Source of the DNA: Mycolicibacterium sp. TY81
GTDB taxonomy: Bacteria; Actinomycetota; Actinomycetes; Mycobacteriales; Mycobacteriaceae
DNA: 64,000 nt
Reading direction: 5' to 3'
Assembly (NCBI RefSeq): GCF_018326285.1
Contig: NZ_AP023362.1
Location: 1,550,001 to 1,614,000 of the forward strand
The position numbers and the translations under genes are program-made. Position 1 is the first letter of the stretch. Each line of letters opens with the position of its first letter. The notes beneath the pieces were generated by a model. It saw only the letters and a program-made list of their open reading frames with translations. It was not told the origin of the DNA and searched no databases. Below are positions 8,866 to 17,073 of this stretch, in pieces.

Positions 8866-9662
8866 CGGTGCTGCCCGGTCTGTTGTGGGTTTCGCCCGGA
8901 GATGGAGACGACGCCTGGGTGGGCAAGGCCGGCGGACCGGACGGCAAACGGGCCTTCGGCGGCCTGCTGATGGCGCAGAGTCTGTCCGCCGCATGTCAGA
9001 CCGTGAATCCGGAGATGCGCCCGACGGCCATGCACCTGCAGTACCTGCGTGGGGGCGAGGCCGGCGCGACCACGGACTACACGGTGGTCCGGGTGTACGA
9101 CGGACGAACGGCGGCGGCGCGGCGGGTCGAGGCCTGTCAGGCCGGACGGCTGCTGACCGTCGCGACGGTGTCCTTCTCGGTGGACCTGGCCGGCCCCCAA
9201 CACGGTGAATCATGTTCACTGCCAGAAGATCCCGAGCTGCTGCCGTTGACCGGGCCGCCGGGGCCGGCACCCGCGGTGCCGCTGGACGAGATCGACATCC
9301 GGATCGTCGACGACCAGTCGTCGGGCGAGTTCGTCCGGCGCATGTGGTGGCGGGCCACGGTCCCGATGCCACCGGAACAGTTGCCGCACATGATGATTGC
9401 CTGCTACATCACCGACCTCTACGGGATCGACCCGGCGCTGCAGGTCCACGGTCATTCCATGCAGGCCCGCACCCACCGCAGCGGCACCACCGATTTCTCG
9501 ATCTGGTTCCACCACCCGATCCGGGCCGACCGCTGGAATCTGCTGGAATCGAGATCGCCGGCCGCGGGTCGAGGCCGCGGTGTGATCACCGGGAGTCTGG
9601 TCGACGCGGACGGCACCCGGGTCGCGACATTGGTGCAGGAAGGTCTGATCGCGGACCGGTAG
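8862..9662 (+). CDS. Acyl-CoA thioesterase, TesB-like double hot-dog
   Basis: A 266-aa protein with the layout of TesB-type thioesterases, which hydrolyse acyl-CoA to free acid and CoA. The N-terminal hot-dog holds GGLLMAQSLSAACQTV and LHLQ-type text (MHLQYLRGG); the second contains ITDLYGIDPALQVHG and TTDFSIWFHHPIRAD, with the family-typical H-x-WFH-P element. It overlaps the CoA-transferase gene by 4 bp. The next gene begins 45 bp downstream with its own AAGGAG site, so the three probably form one operon. Chain specificity cannot be read from the sequence. Confidence 0.82.
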   Translation: MTVLPGLLWVSPGDGDDAWVGKAGGPDGKRAFGGLLMAQSLSAACQTVNPEMRPTAMHLQYLRGGEAGATTDYTVVRVYDGRTAAARRVEACQAGRLLTVATVSFSVDLAGPQHGESCSLPEDPELLPLTGPPGPAPAVPLDEIDIRIVDDQSSGEFVRRMWWRATVPMPPEQLPHMMIACYITDLYGIDPALQVHGHSMQARTHRSGTTDFSIWFHHPIRADRWNLLESRSPAAGRGRGVITGSLVDADGTRVATLVQEGLIADR

Positions 9663-9707
9663 TACCGTCGTCGGCAGGCTGTCGACGGAACCCGGCGAAG
9701 GAGAACG

Positions 9708-11270
9708 ATGAACGGCGCACAGGCACTGATCCGCACGCTGGTCGACGCCGGCGTCGACGTCTGCTTCGGTAACCCCGGAACCAGCGAGATGCACTTCGTC
9801 GCGGCATTGGATTCGGTGCCCGAGATGCGTGGTGTGCTCTGCCTTTTCGAGGGCGTGGTCACCGGAGCCGCGGATGGGTATGCCCGCATGGCCGAGAAGC
9901 CGGCGGCCACCCTCCTGCATCTGGGCCCGGGATTGGGCAACGGCATCGCGAACCTGCACAACGCACGGCGGGCCTATTCGCCGGTGGTCAATGTCGTCGG
10001 CGACCATGCGCTCGGCCACAAGAAGTACGACGCACCACTGGAATCCGATATCGATGCGATGGCCGGCACGGTATCGGGGTGGGTGCGGCGGTGCGAGAAA
10101 CTGGCCGACGTCGCCACCGACGCGGTGGCCGCGATCGAGGCCGCGCAGCAGGGACAGGTGGCCACGCTGATCCTGCCGGCCGATGTCTCGTGGACCGAGG
10201 GCGCCGAGCCCGCGGTGGGGGAGCCGGCTGTCGGTCCTGCCACGTTCGACTACCAGGCGGGCGTCGACCCCGATGAGCACCAGCTGCTCGACGCCGGTGC
10301 CGAGGTCTTCGGCCCCGGCACCGTCCTGTTGCTGGGTAGTGCCGCGTGCCGGGAGCGCGGCCTTCGCGCCGCAAGCCGGATCGCCGCGGCCACCGGGACC
10401 AAGGTGTTGATCGAGACCTTCCCGGCCCGGCTCGAACGGGGTGCCGGCCGGCCCAACTTCGAACGCCTGGCGTATCTCGCCGAAGCTGCCCAGTTCCAGC
10501 TGACCGGTACCGAGCACCTCGTGCTGGCCGGCGCCCGCTCCCCGGTGTCGTTCTTCGCGTACCCCGGCAAGGCGAGTGATCTCGTGCCCAGCGGCTGCCA
10601 GATCCACACCGTGGGCGGCGACGTCGTCGCACGTCTGGAAGAGCTGGCCGATGCGGTGGCGCCGGGTACGGAGCCGGTGCTGACCGAGCTGAAAGTGGCG
10701 GAGCTGCCGTCGGACTCGGCGCTGACGACGCAGAACTGGGTCGAGGTGGTGGCTGCGACGCTGCCCGATGACGCGATCATCGTGGACGAGTCCAACACCA
10801 GCGGATTCCTGCTGCCGCAGGCGACGATGAGCGCGCCGCGGCACGACCTGCTGACTCTGACCGGCGGGGCCATCGGCTTCGGCCTGCCGAGTGCGGTCGG
10901 TGCCGCCGTGGCGTGTCCGGACCGTCCGGTGCTGTGTCTGCAGGCCGATGGCAGTGCGATGTACACGATTTCGGCGTTGTGGACCATGGCGCACGAGCAG
11001 CTCGATGTGGTGACGGTGCTCCTCAACAACGCCGCTTACGCGATCCTGCGCATGGAGCTGCAGCGCGTCGGGGCCGAGGCCAGTGGTCCGAAAGCCGCGG
11101 CGATGCTTGACCTCTCGGGCCCGACGACGGATTTCGCGGCGCTGGCGGCGGCCATGGGCGTGCCGTCGGCCAAGGCGACGACCACGGCGGAGTTGGCCGA
11201 CCTGCTCCGCGTGGGCTATGCCACACCGGGGCCGTACCTCATCGACGCGGCGGTGCCGGCGCTGCTGTAG
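9708..11270 (+). CDS. Thiamine-diphosphate enzyme, IlvX/acetolactate-synthase-large-subunit-like
   Basis: A 520-aa ThDP-dependent enzyme. The pyrimidine-domain glutamate is Glu48 in LFEGVVTGAADGYARM. The diphosphate-binding motif is ADG (413-415) running to NN (440-441), a slight variant of GDG...NN. It is closest in style to IlvX and benzoylformate-decarboxylase-like proteins rather than true IlvB; no regulatory subunit gene is nearby. A strong AAGGAG lies seven bases before the ATG. It follows the CoA-transferase and thioesterase genes, so a catabolic decarboxylation or C-C lyase role is more likely than branched-chain amino-acid synthesis. Confidence 0.85.
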   Translation: MNGAQALIRTLVDAGVDVCFGNPGTSEMHFVAALDSVPEMRGVLCLFEGVVTGAADGYARMAEKPAATLLHLGPGLGNGIANLHNARRAYSPVVNVVGDHALGHKKYDAPLESDIDAMAGTVSGWVRRCEKLADVATDAVAAIEAAQQGQVATLILPADVSWTEGAEPAVGEPAVGPATFDYQAGVDPDEHQLLDAGAEVFGPGTVLLLGSAACRERGLRAASRIAAATGTKVLIETFPARLERGAGRPNFERLAYLAEAAQFQLTGTEHLVLAGARSPVSFFAYPGKASDLVPSGCQIHTVGGDVVARLEELADAVAPGTEPVLTELKVAELPSDSALTTQNWVEVVAATLPDDAIIVDESNTSGFLLPQATMSAPRHDLLTLTGGAIGFGLPSAVGAAVACPDRPVLCLQADGSAMYTISALWTMAHEQLDVVTVLLNNAAYAILRMELQRVGAEASGPKAAAMLDLSGPTTDFAALAAAMGVPSAKATTTAELADLLRVGYATPGPYLIDAAVPALL

Positions 11271-11271
11271 C

Positions 11272-12039
11272 TCAGTAGCCGCTGAGCAGCGTGCGCAACC
11301 GGCCCAGTTCGAGTGGGCCTGCCGCGCTGCGGATCCGGCCGGGATCGGCCGGGCGGCGTCCCCACAGGAGCAGCACGCGGGTTGCCGCGTCGGTCTCGAT
11401 GGTCGCCGCTCCGTCGGGCGGGGCCAGAGTGATGGCCGTGTTCTCGGCGTCGACGGTGACCACGACATCGTCCTCGTCAGCCACGCGGATTCGTGCTTCC
11501 ACCCGCTCATTGCCGTGCAGCGCCAGGATGTCTCGGCCACGCCGCAGCAACGGCACACCTACCGCGTGGACGCTGTGGTCGGTCATCCACGGTTGCGCCA
11601 GCCGGGCGCGAGCGGGCGCGTCGTCTCCGGTGACGTCCCAGCTGTGCAGTGCCAGTTCCTCGCGCATGTGCTCGGCGAACCAGGGCACCTTCATCGTGCG
11701 GCCGGTCCACGCGACATCGGTGTCCTCGGGTAGCTCTTCCGCGGCAGCCGCGACCCGTCCGAGGTGCGTCATGCGGTCGTTGAACGCCGTCCACAGGTCG
11801 GCATCGTTGAGCGCCCGGTACGGCCGTTCGCGCTCCCCGAAACCGCGGGTCGCGACGGGGTCGCCGGCCAGGTGTCGCTCCAGTACCCGGGCGAGCTCTT
11901 CGGCGTTGCCGGTCTGATGGATGACGATGTCGCGCACGGTCCAGGCCTCACACCAGGTGCCTGTCTCGGGGTTGCGCCGCTGTACGGCTGCGGCGAATTG
12001 CGCGAACTCGGGAAAGCGGTCGATGTCGACGGTGTCCAT
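11272..12039 (-). CDS. Maleylpyruvate isomerase family mycothiol-dependent protein
   Basis: A 255-aa protein from the ATG at 12039; a TTG seven codons upstream is less likely. The N-terminal DinB-like metal-binding fold shows TVRDIVIHQTGNAEEL and EELALHSWDV, whose histidines suit the family. The C-terminal part carries the small MDMPI-C domain. Members use mycothiol as thiol cofactor, the best known being maleylpyruvate isomerase of gentisate degradation. It converges on the ThDP enzyme gene with a 1-bp gap. Its reaction here is unknown; many paralogs are uncharacterised. Confidence 0.8.
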   Translation of the reverse strand: MDTVDIDRFPEFAQFAAAVQRRNPETGTWCEAWTVRDIVIHQTGNAEELARVLERHLAGDPVATRGFGERERPYRALNDADLWTAFNDRMTHLGRVAAAAEELPEDTDVAWTGRTMKVPWFAEHMREELALHSWDVTGDDAPARARLAQPWMTDHSVHAVGVPLLRRGRDILALHGNERVEARIRVADEDDVVVTVDAENTAITLAPPDGAATIETDAATRVLLLWGRRPADPGRIRSAAGPLELGRLRTLLSGY

Positions 12040-12070
12040 ATGTCCATCGGTACCCCGCAAGTGTTTCGGT

Positions 12071-12133
12071 GCCCGCCGAACTGACGGTCGGCGGGCAAAA
12101 AAATTCGGGGCCCCTCGGTGAGGGGCCCCGAAT
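12071..12133 (-). terminator. Double hairpin terminator of the small secreted-protein gene
   Basis: A perfect 14-bp stem at 12103-12133 (arm ATTCGGGGCCCCTC, 3-nt loop) is followed on the minus strand by a run of seven T at 12103-12097. This is an intrinsic terminator for the gene at 12145-12312. A second 9-bp stem (12071-12079 with 12088-12096) lies beyond the T-run. The element insulates the downstream MDMPI-type gene from read-through. Confidence 0.85.
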
Positions 12134-12144
12134 CCTGCTGACGC

Positions 12145-12312
12145 TCAGCGGCTCTGGTGCACGCTGTTGTCTACCTGCGGCGCCTCGGCGCGCGGGTGGA
12201 TGTCGTTGACCCAGTCGTGGTGGGAGTAGTCCGCCGATGCCGGCGCGGCCAAACCCAGGACGGCTGCTGCCAGTCCGTTCGCCACCAGTGCGGCGATTCC
12301 GAGCTTCTTCAT
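12145..12312 (-). CDS. Small secreted protein, 55 aa
   Basis: A 55-codon gene starting at ATG 12312-12310 with a strong AGGAG eight to twelve bases upstream and an intrinsic terminator right after the stop. The protein has a lysine-rich N-terminus, a hydrophobic Ala/Leu core and an ASA signal-peptidase site near residue 27. This leaves a mature peptide of about 28 residues that begins DYSHHDW and is rich in His, Asp and Asn. Small secreted peptides of this form are common in mycobacteria but mostly uncharacterised. No function can be assigned; the His pair could bind metal, but that is only a guess. Confidence 0.8.
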   Translation of the reverse strand: MKKLGIAALVANGLAAAVLGLAAPASADYSHHDWVNDIHPRAEAPQVDNSVHQSR

Positions 12313-12485
12313 TTTCCCCAACTCCTTGTATCCGAAGCTTTGATGCTCGGTTCAACGGGTCAGGGCCCGGCGGTATTTCAGCAGATGGGGCGATGGCAGC
12401 AATTGATTGTTCCTCGGCAGTAATCAGTCTTTTCGGACCGCTCTCGATGGTCGCCTGGTTGCGCAACGACGGCCGAGGGCAGATG
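12313..12485. other. Intergenic region with the promoter of the small secreted-protein gene
   Basis: The 173-bp stretch is less GC-rich than its surroundings. It must contain the promoter of the 55-aa protein gene and the end of the SDR transcript. I see no clear hexamers, hairpins or additional gene. Confidence 0.35.
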
Positions 12486-13442
12486 TCAGTTCAGGTCACG
12501 GCCCGTCAGCGCCACGCTGAGGTCCCACAGTTCGGCTGCCTTGTCGCGGTCCATCGCGTAGGACTTCAGCCCGGTACCGTCCGCGCCGGCCGGGCCTGCG
12601 ACGTCGCAATCCTCGAGGTACAGACCACCCCGGTCTGCCAGCTGTGGGCTGGTCGCCGCCCAAAGACCGGTTGCGGCGCCCTGGGACACGGTCTTGAACG
12701 TTTGGTCTGCGACGTTGCCCTGCTCGTCGATCCAGCCGCGGTCGACCATTTCGGCCGACTCGAGATGGCGTTGCAATGGAGTGAGGATGGAACCCGGATG
12801 CAGAGAAAACGCGCGTACGCCCGTACCCACCGCGAGTGAATCCAGGTGCAATGCGAACAGGATGTTGGCCGTTTTCGCCTGACCGTAGGCCTGCCACTTG
12901 TCATAGCCGGTGGTGAAATGTGGATCATCCCACCGGATATCCGAAATATGGTGGCCGGCGGACGAATACGCAATCACACGGGCCCTTCCGCGCGCCAACG
13001 CGGGCCACAGTTCCGCGACCAACGAGAAGTGGCCGAGGTGATTGACGGCGAACTGGCTCTCCCAGCCTTGACCAACCCGCCGCAGGGGAGTGGCCATGAT
13101 GCCGGCAGCACCGATGAACAGGTCGATCTGAGTCCATGTATCGCGGATGTGCTGCGCGCACCTGGACACCGAATCGAGGTCGGCAAGGTCAGCGTCGATC
13201 ACCGTCACGGCGTCGCCGAGATGGTCGACGGCGCGAGCGGCGGTGTTCACGCGACGGGCCGGCACAATGACGTGCGCTCCTGCCCGGACCAGATGGGTGG
13301 TGGTTTCCAACCCCAGGCCTGAATAGCCGCCCGTGACGACAGCGACGGCGCCGGCGAGGTCCACGCCGGCCATGACGTCCTGGCTGGTCGATTCATGTCC
13401 AAACCCAGACAGGATCGGTTGCTGTGTGGTGGTTGCAGTCAT
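12486..13442 (-). CDS. SDR oxidoreductase (retinol-dehydrogenase-like)
   Basis: A 318-aa short-chain dehydrogenase. The cofactor motif is VTGGYSGLGLETT and the active site has the serine in AYSSAGHH and YGQAK as YxxxK. An N-terminal extension of about 28 residues precedes the Rossmann fold, as in retinol-dehydrogenase/protochlorophyllide-reductase-like SDRs. It is divergent from the merR gene and is read from the MerR-type promoter at 13449-13479, whose start point falls at the ATG. It is therefore the likely target of that regulator. The substrate is unknown; a reactive carbonyl is plausible. Confidence 0.85.
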   Translation of the reverse strand: MTATTTQQPILSGFGHESTSQDVMAGVDLAGAVAVVTGGYSGLGLETTTHLVRAGAHVIVPARRVNTAARAVDHLGDAVTVIDADLADLDSVSRCAQHIRDTWTQIDLFIGAAGIMATPLRRVGQGWESQFAVNHLGHFSLVAELWPALARGRARVIAYSSAGHHISDIRWDDPHFTTGYDKWQAYGQAKTANILFALHLDSLAVGTGVRAFSLHPGSILTPLQRHLESAEMVDRGWIDEQGNVADQTFKTVSQGAATGLWAATSPQLADRGGLYLEDCDVAGPAGADGTGLKSYAMDRDKAAELWDLSVALTGRDLN

Positions 13443-13448
13443 GCCGCC

Positions 13449-13479
13449 ACGCTAGAATCTAGAGTGCGCTCTAGGTCAA
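13449..13479 (-). promoter_or_regulatory. MerR-type promoter and operator with 19-bp spacer
   Basis: On the minus strand a perfect TTGACC -35 (13479-13474) and a TAGCGT -10 (13454-13449) are separated by 19 bp, the over-long spacer typical of MerR-activated promoters. The spacer contains the palindrome CTAGAG-4-CTCTAG at 13459-13474. Transcription would begin about 13443-13442, at the A of the SDR start codon, giving a leaderless mRNA. Confidence 0.85.
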
Positions 13480-13488
13480 CCTCTGGGG

Positions 13489-13914
13489 ATGAATATTCTT
13501 ATGACACAGACTTTTACGATCGGGCAAGTGGCAGAACGCACCGGCCTGAGTGTCCACACCCTCAGGTTCTATGAACGCGAGAACCTACTCGTCAGTGACC
13601 TCACGCGAACAAGCTCCGGCCGCCGCCGCTACACGCAAACCGATATTGATTGGCTGGAGATCTGCGTCCGACTACGCGAATCCGGAATGCCGCTTGCCCA
13701 GCTCGCCGAATTCGCCGCCCTGGTACGCCAAGGGCCAGGTAACGAAGTCCAGCGCCTGGAGCTCCTACGGCGACATGAAGCCCACGTCCGTGCGCAACTC
13801 GCCAGCCTTCAGCACTGCCTCGACGTCATCGAAATGAAGGTGACCATCTACGAGACGCAAGTCGAAGATTCCTCGGCGCACGGGCTGTGGGACCCCACCG
13901 CTTCGCAGCGCTGA
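13489..13914 (+). CDS. MerR family transcriptional regulator
   Basis: A 141-aa regulator with the N-terminal MerR winged helix (FTIGQVAERTGLSVHTLRFYERENLL, then SGRRRYTQTDIDWLE) and a C-terminal helical dimerisation segment. There are no paired cysteines of the metal-sensing kind; it resembles the SDR-linked organic-ligand MerR proteins. An in-frame ATG at 13501 is an equally good start, since GGGG lies about 12 bases upstream of it. It is divergent from the SDR gene and the MerR-type promoter lies between, so it probably activates the SDR and controls itself. Confidence 0.92.
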   Translation: MNILMTQTFTIGQVAERTGLSVHTLRFYERENLLVSDLTRTSSGRRRYTQTDIDWLEICVRLRESGMPLAQLAEFAALVRQGPGNEVQRLELLRRHEAHVRAQLASLQHCLDVIEMKVTIYETQVEDSSAHGLWDPTASQR

Positions 13915-14042
13915 AGCCGCCGGCGGTCAGCACGCGGGCCGTCCTGTGGATGAATCGCGCACTGTGCATAACTGTCTTCCGGGCGCCGGATCCGGGGGTC
14001 TTCGTCCCGTGATCTGTCGGTGGCTCCGGCCACCGTGACGGC

Positions 14043-14417
14043 ATGAACACACCACCACGCATGACCCGCGCCGAGATCGGAGCACTCGGTGAACAACTCG
14101 CGGTCGATCACCTGATCTCGCTCGGAATGACGGTCCTGGCCCGGAACTGGCGTTGCCGGTGGGGTGAGCTCGACGTCATCGCCACCGAAAGGGACCACAG
14201 TGCGGTGGTTTTCGTCGAGGTGAAGACCCGCACCACGACCGAGTTCGGCGGTATCGAGGAAGCGGTGACGCCCGAGAAGGCCCGTCGCCTGCGTCGGCTG
14301 GCCAGTGTTTGGCTGGCCGAGCAGAACGCCCACTGGCCCGATGTGCGGATCGACGTGGTCGGTGTACGTCTCGGCGGCCGGGAGCCGGAGCTGGTGCATC
14401 TGAAAGGTATCGGCTGA
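14043..14417 (+). CDS. YraN/UPF0102 family nuclease-fold protein
   Basis: A 124-aa protein with the restriction-endonuclease-like core: an early Glu in ALGEQLAVDHL, GELDVIA and VFVEVKTR, the E-D-ExK set of this family. It is the counterpart of Rv2898c and lies directly before comM with a TGATG overlap, the usual mycobacterial arrangement. Function is unproven; association with comM and dprA suggests a DNA processing or repair role. Two ATGs lie seven codons apart and the first is used here. Confidence 0.9.
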   Translation: MNTPPRMTRAEIGALGEQLAVDHLISLGMTVLARNWRCRWGELDVIATERDHSAVVFVEVKTRTTTEFGGIEEAVTPEKARRLRRLASVWLAEQNAHWPDVRIDVVGVRLGGREPELVHLKGIG

Positions 14418-15925
14418 TGGCGCTGGGACGGGCCTACTCGGTGGCCATCCGCGGCCTCGACGGCGTCATGGTGGAGATCGAAGCGGACATCACCTCGGGG
14501 CTGCCGGGGGTGCATCTGGTCGGCCTACCCGACGCGGCGCTGCAGGAGTCGCGGGACCGGGTCCGGGCGGCGATCACCAACTGCGGCAACAGCTGGCCGA
14601 TGTCGCGGCTCACTCTCGGGCTGTCGCCGGCCACGCTGCCGAAAGGCGGGTCGATGTACGACCTGGCGATCGCCGCATCGGTGCTGTCGGCGCATCTGAA
14701 GACACACTGGGAGCGGCTGGAGAAGACCGTCCTGCTGGGCGAACTGGCGCTCGACGGGCGGGTGCGCCCGGTCAAGGGTGTGCTGCCCGCCGTCATGGCC
14801 GCCAAGCGTGAGGGCTGGCCGTCGGTGGTGGTGCCCGCCGAGAACCTGGCCGAGGCCAGCCTGGTCGACGGCATCGAGGTGTCGGGCGTTCGCACGCTCG
14901 GGCAGATGCAGGCGTGGCTCAACGGGAAGGCGGCGCTGGACGGCCGGGTCGACACGACGGCGCCGGCCGCTGACGACGGCGTCGACCTCGCCGATGTGGT
15001 GGGGCAGACGCAAGCGCGGTGGGCAGTGGAGATCGCCGCCGCGGGCGCGCACCACCTGATGCTCACGGGGCCGCCAGGAATCGGCAAGACGATGCTGGCC
15101 CAACGGCTGCCGGGGCTGCTGCCGGACCTGACCGAGGAGGAGGCCCTGGAGGTCACCGCCATCCATTCGGTGGTGGGGCTGCTCACCGGTGATACGCCGC
15201 TGATCACCCGCCCGCCGTTCGTCGCGCCGCATCACACGTCCAGTGTCTCGGCGTTGGTCGGCGGCGGCTCCGGGATGGCGCGCCCCGGTGCCATCAGCCG
15301 GTCGCATCGTGGCGTCTTGTTCCTCGATGAGTGCGCGGAGATCGGGACCAGCGTGCTCGAAGCCTTGCGAACCCCGTTGGAGGAAGGCAAGATTCGGTTG
15401 GCCCGTCGTGACGGCGTGGCGTGCTATCCGGCACGGTTTCAGTTGGTGCTCGCGGCCAATCCCTGCCCGTGCGCGCCGCCGAACCCGCGGGATTGCGTAT
15501 GCCCGTCGGCCGACCGGCGCCGATATCTGGGCAAGCTGTCCGGGCCGTTGATGGACCGAGTCGATCTGCGCGTCGACATGCATCCGGTACTCGCCGGGGC
15601 GTTCGGTGACCATGCCGCCGAATCCACCGGTGCTGTCCGTGCCCGGGTCGCCGCCGCCCGCGCGGCCGCCGCCGAGCGATGGCAGGAAGTCGGCGTCCGC
15701 ACCAACGCCGAGGTGCCTGGGCCCGTGCTGCGCCGCAGATTCCGGCTGAGCCGGGACGCGATGAAACCGCTACGAGAATCGTTGGATTCCGGGCGGTTGA
15801 GTATCCGGGGCGTTGACCGCACCTTGCGTGTCGCGTGGTCTCTGGCTGATCTGGCGGGCCGCGATTCACCCAATCTCGAAGACGTCAGCACGGCTTTGGG
15901 TTTCCGAGAGGGAGAGCTCCGATGA
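14417..15925 (+). CDS. comM: YifB/ComM family magnesium-chelatase-like AAA ATPase
   Basis: A 502-aa protein with an N-terminal ChlI-like domain (MALGRAYSVAIRGLDG onward), Walker A GPPGIGKT at 218-225 and a Walker B in GVLFLDECAEI. A C-terminal Mg-chelatase helical domain follows. ComM is described as a helicase that promotes branch migration during natural transformation in other bacteria. It is the counterpart of Rv2897c. The ATG at 14417 overlaps the yraN stop (TGATG) and the stop overlaps the dprA ATG (ATGA), so all three are translationally coupled. An open frame continues upstream inside yraN but is not coding. Confidence 0.93.
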   Translation: MALGRAYSVAIRGLDGVMVEIEADITSGLPGVHLVGLPDAALQESRDRVRAAITNCGNSWPMSRLTLGLSPATLPKGGSMYDLAIAASVLSAHLKTHWERLEKTVLLGELALDGRVRPVKGVLPAVMAAKREGWPSVVVPAENLAEASLVDGIEVSGVRTLGQMQAWLNGKAALDGRVDTTAPAADDGVDLADVVGQTQARWAVEIAAAGAHHLMLTGPPGIGKTMLAQRLPGLLPDLTEEEALEVTAIHSVVGLLTGDTPLITRPPFVAPHHTSSVSALVGGGSGMARPGAISRSHRGVLFLDECAEIGTSVLEALRTPLEEGKIRLARRDGVACYPARFQLVLAANPCPCAPPNPRDCVCPSADRRRYLGKLSGPLMDRVDLRVDMHPVLAGAFGDHAAESTGAVRARVAAARAAAAERWQEVGVRTNAEVPGPVLRRRFRLSRDAMKPLRESLDSGRLSIRGVDRTLRVAWSLADLAGRDSPNLEDVSTALGFREGELR

Positions 15926-17055
15926 GTGACGACGATCTGGAACGACGAGCGTGGGCGTATCTGTCGCGCGTGGTGGAACCGCCGTGCCCGCGGCTGACGG
16001 CATTGGTGGCCGATCGCGGCCCGGTCGAGACGGCGGACATGATTCGCCGTGGTCAGGAGGACAAGGAACTCACCGGCAGTGTCGCGGCCCGCCGTGAGGT
16101 CGATTGTGCGGCCCGGGATTTGGAGATTCTCGATCGCCGGGGTGGGCGGCTGATCACTCCCGACGATGACGAGTGGCCATACCTGTCGTTCGTCGCGTTC
16201 GGGAATAAGGAGGTGCGGGCGCGGCCATCGGGTTATCCGCCCATGGTGTTGTGGGCGCTCGGCCCGGCCCGCCTCGATGACATCGCCGAACGCGCCGCCG
16301 CGATCGTCGGCACCAGGGCCTGCACGTCGTATGGCGAGCATGTCGCTGCCGAGATCACGGCGGGCCTCGTCGAACGTGACGCCGCGGTGGTTTCTGGGGG
16401 CGCCTATGGCATCGACGGCGCAGCGCACCGCGCCGCGCTGGCGTCGGACGGCGTCACCATGGCGGTGCTCGCCGGGGGTGTCGACGTGCCGTACCCGTCC
16501 GGGCATTCGGCGCTGCTGCACCGGGTGGCCACCTCGGGGCTGCTGCTCAGTGAGTATCCGCCGGGGGAGCGGCCGACCAGGTACCGGTTCTTGACCCGAA
16601 ACCGCTTGGCGGCGGCGCTATCCGGCGCCACCGTGGTGGTGGAGGCGGGTTTGCGCAGCGGGGCGGCCAACACCGCGGCGTGGGCGACCGCGATGGGGCG
16701 CAAGGTGTGTGCGGTGCCCGGCCCGGTGACGTCGGCCGCTTCGGCAGGATGCCACGTTCTCATTCGCAACGACGCCGTTCTGGTCGACCGGGCGGAGCAG
16801 GTCGTCGAATTGATCGGGCGGATAGGCGAACTCGCCGGCGAACCCGACCATCCGGAGACACCGCTGGATGGCCTGACCCCGGACCAGCTTCAGGTGTACG
16901 AGGCGCTGCCGGCGCGGGGTTTCCGCAGCCTCGAGCAGATCTCGGTCGGTGCGGCCCTGCCGCCCGAACGTGTGCTCGGACCGTTGGCGCTGCTGGAGAT
17001 CAGCGGGCTGGTGGAGAAACAGGATGGGCAGTGGCGGATCAGGAGGGCGGGGTGA
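15922..17055 (+). CDS. dprA: DNA-processing protein DprA
   Basis: A 377-aa DprA/Smf protein that loads RecA on single-stranded DNA. The Rossmann-like core shows IVGTRACTSYG, SGGAYGIDGAAHRAAL, GGVDVPYPSGH and SEYPPGERPTRYRF-LTRNR, all diagnostic. A C-terminal winged-helix-like segment (GLTPDQLQVYEALP) is present, as in many actinobacterial DprA. It is the last gene of the yraN-comM-dprA operon and converges on the P450 gene, 18 bp away. Counterpart of Rv2896c. Natural competence in mycobacteria is not established, so a repair role is possible. Confidence 0.94.
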   Translation: MSDDDLERRAWAYLSRVVEPPCPRLTALVADRGPVETADMIRRGQEDKELTGSVAARREVDCAARDLEILDRRGGRLITPDDDEWPYLSFVAFGNKEVRARPSGYPPMVLWALGPARLDDIAERAAAIVGTRACTSYGEHVAAEITAGLVERDAAVVSGGAYGIDGAAHRAALASDGVTMAVLAGGVDVPYPSGHSALLHRVATSGLLLSEYPPGERPTRYRFLTRNRLAAALSGATVVVEAGLRSGAANTAAWATAMGRKVCAVPGPVTSAASAGCHVLIRNDAVLVDRAEQVVELIGRIGELAGEPDHPETPLDGLTPDQLQVYEALPARGFRSLEQISVGAALPPERVLGPLALLEISGLVEKQDGQWRIRRAG

Positions 17056-17073
17056 GCTGTTCGGTCTCCGGGA

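Noticed and set aside
9708..11270. Calling the ThDP enzyme a true acetolactate synthase (IlvB)
   Set aside because: No ilvN-like small subunit or ilvC is near, the motif is ADG instead of GDG, and the gene follows CoA-transferase and thioesterase genes.
9216..11558. A 780-codon minus-strand open frame opposite the IlvX-like gene
   Set aside because: It is rich in Arg, His and Gly without any domain and is antisense to a clear ThDP enzyme gene. It is a GC-driven shadow.
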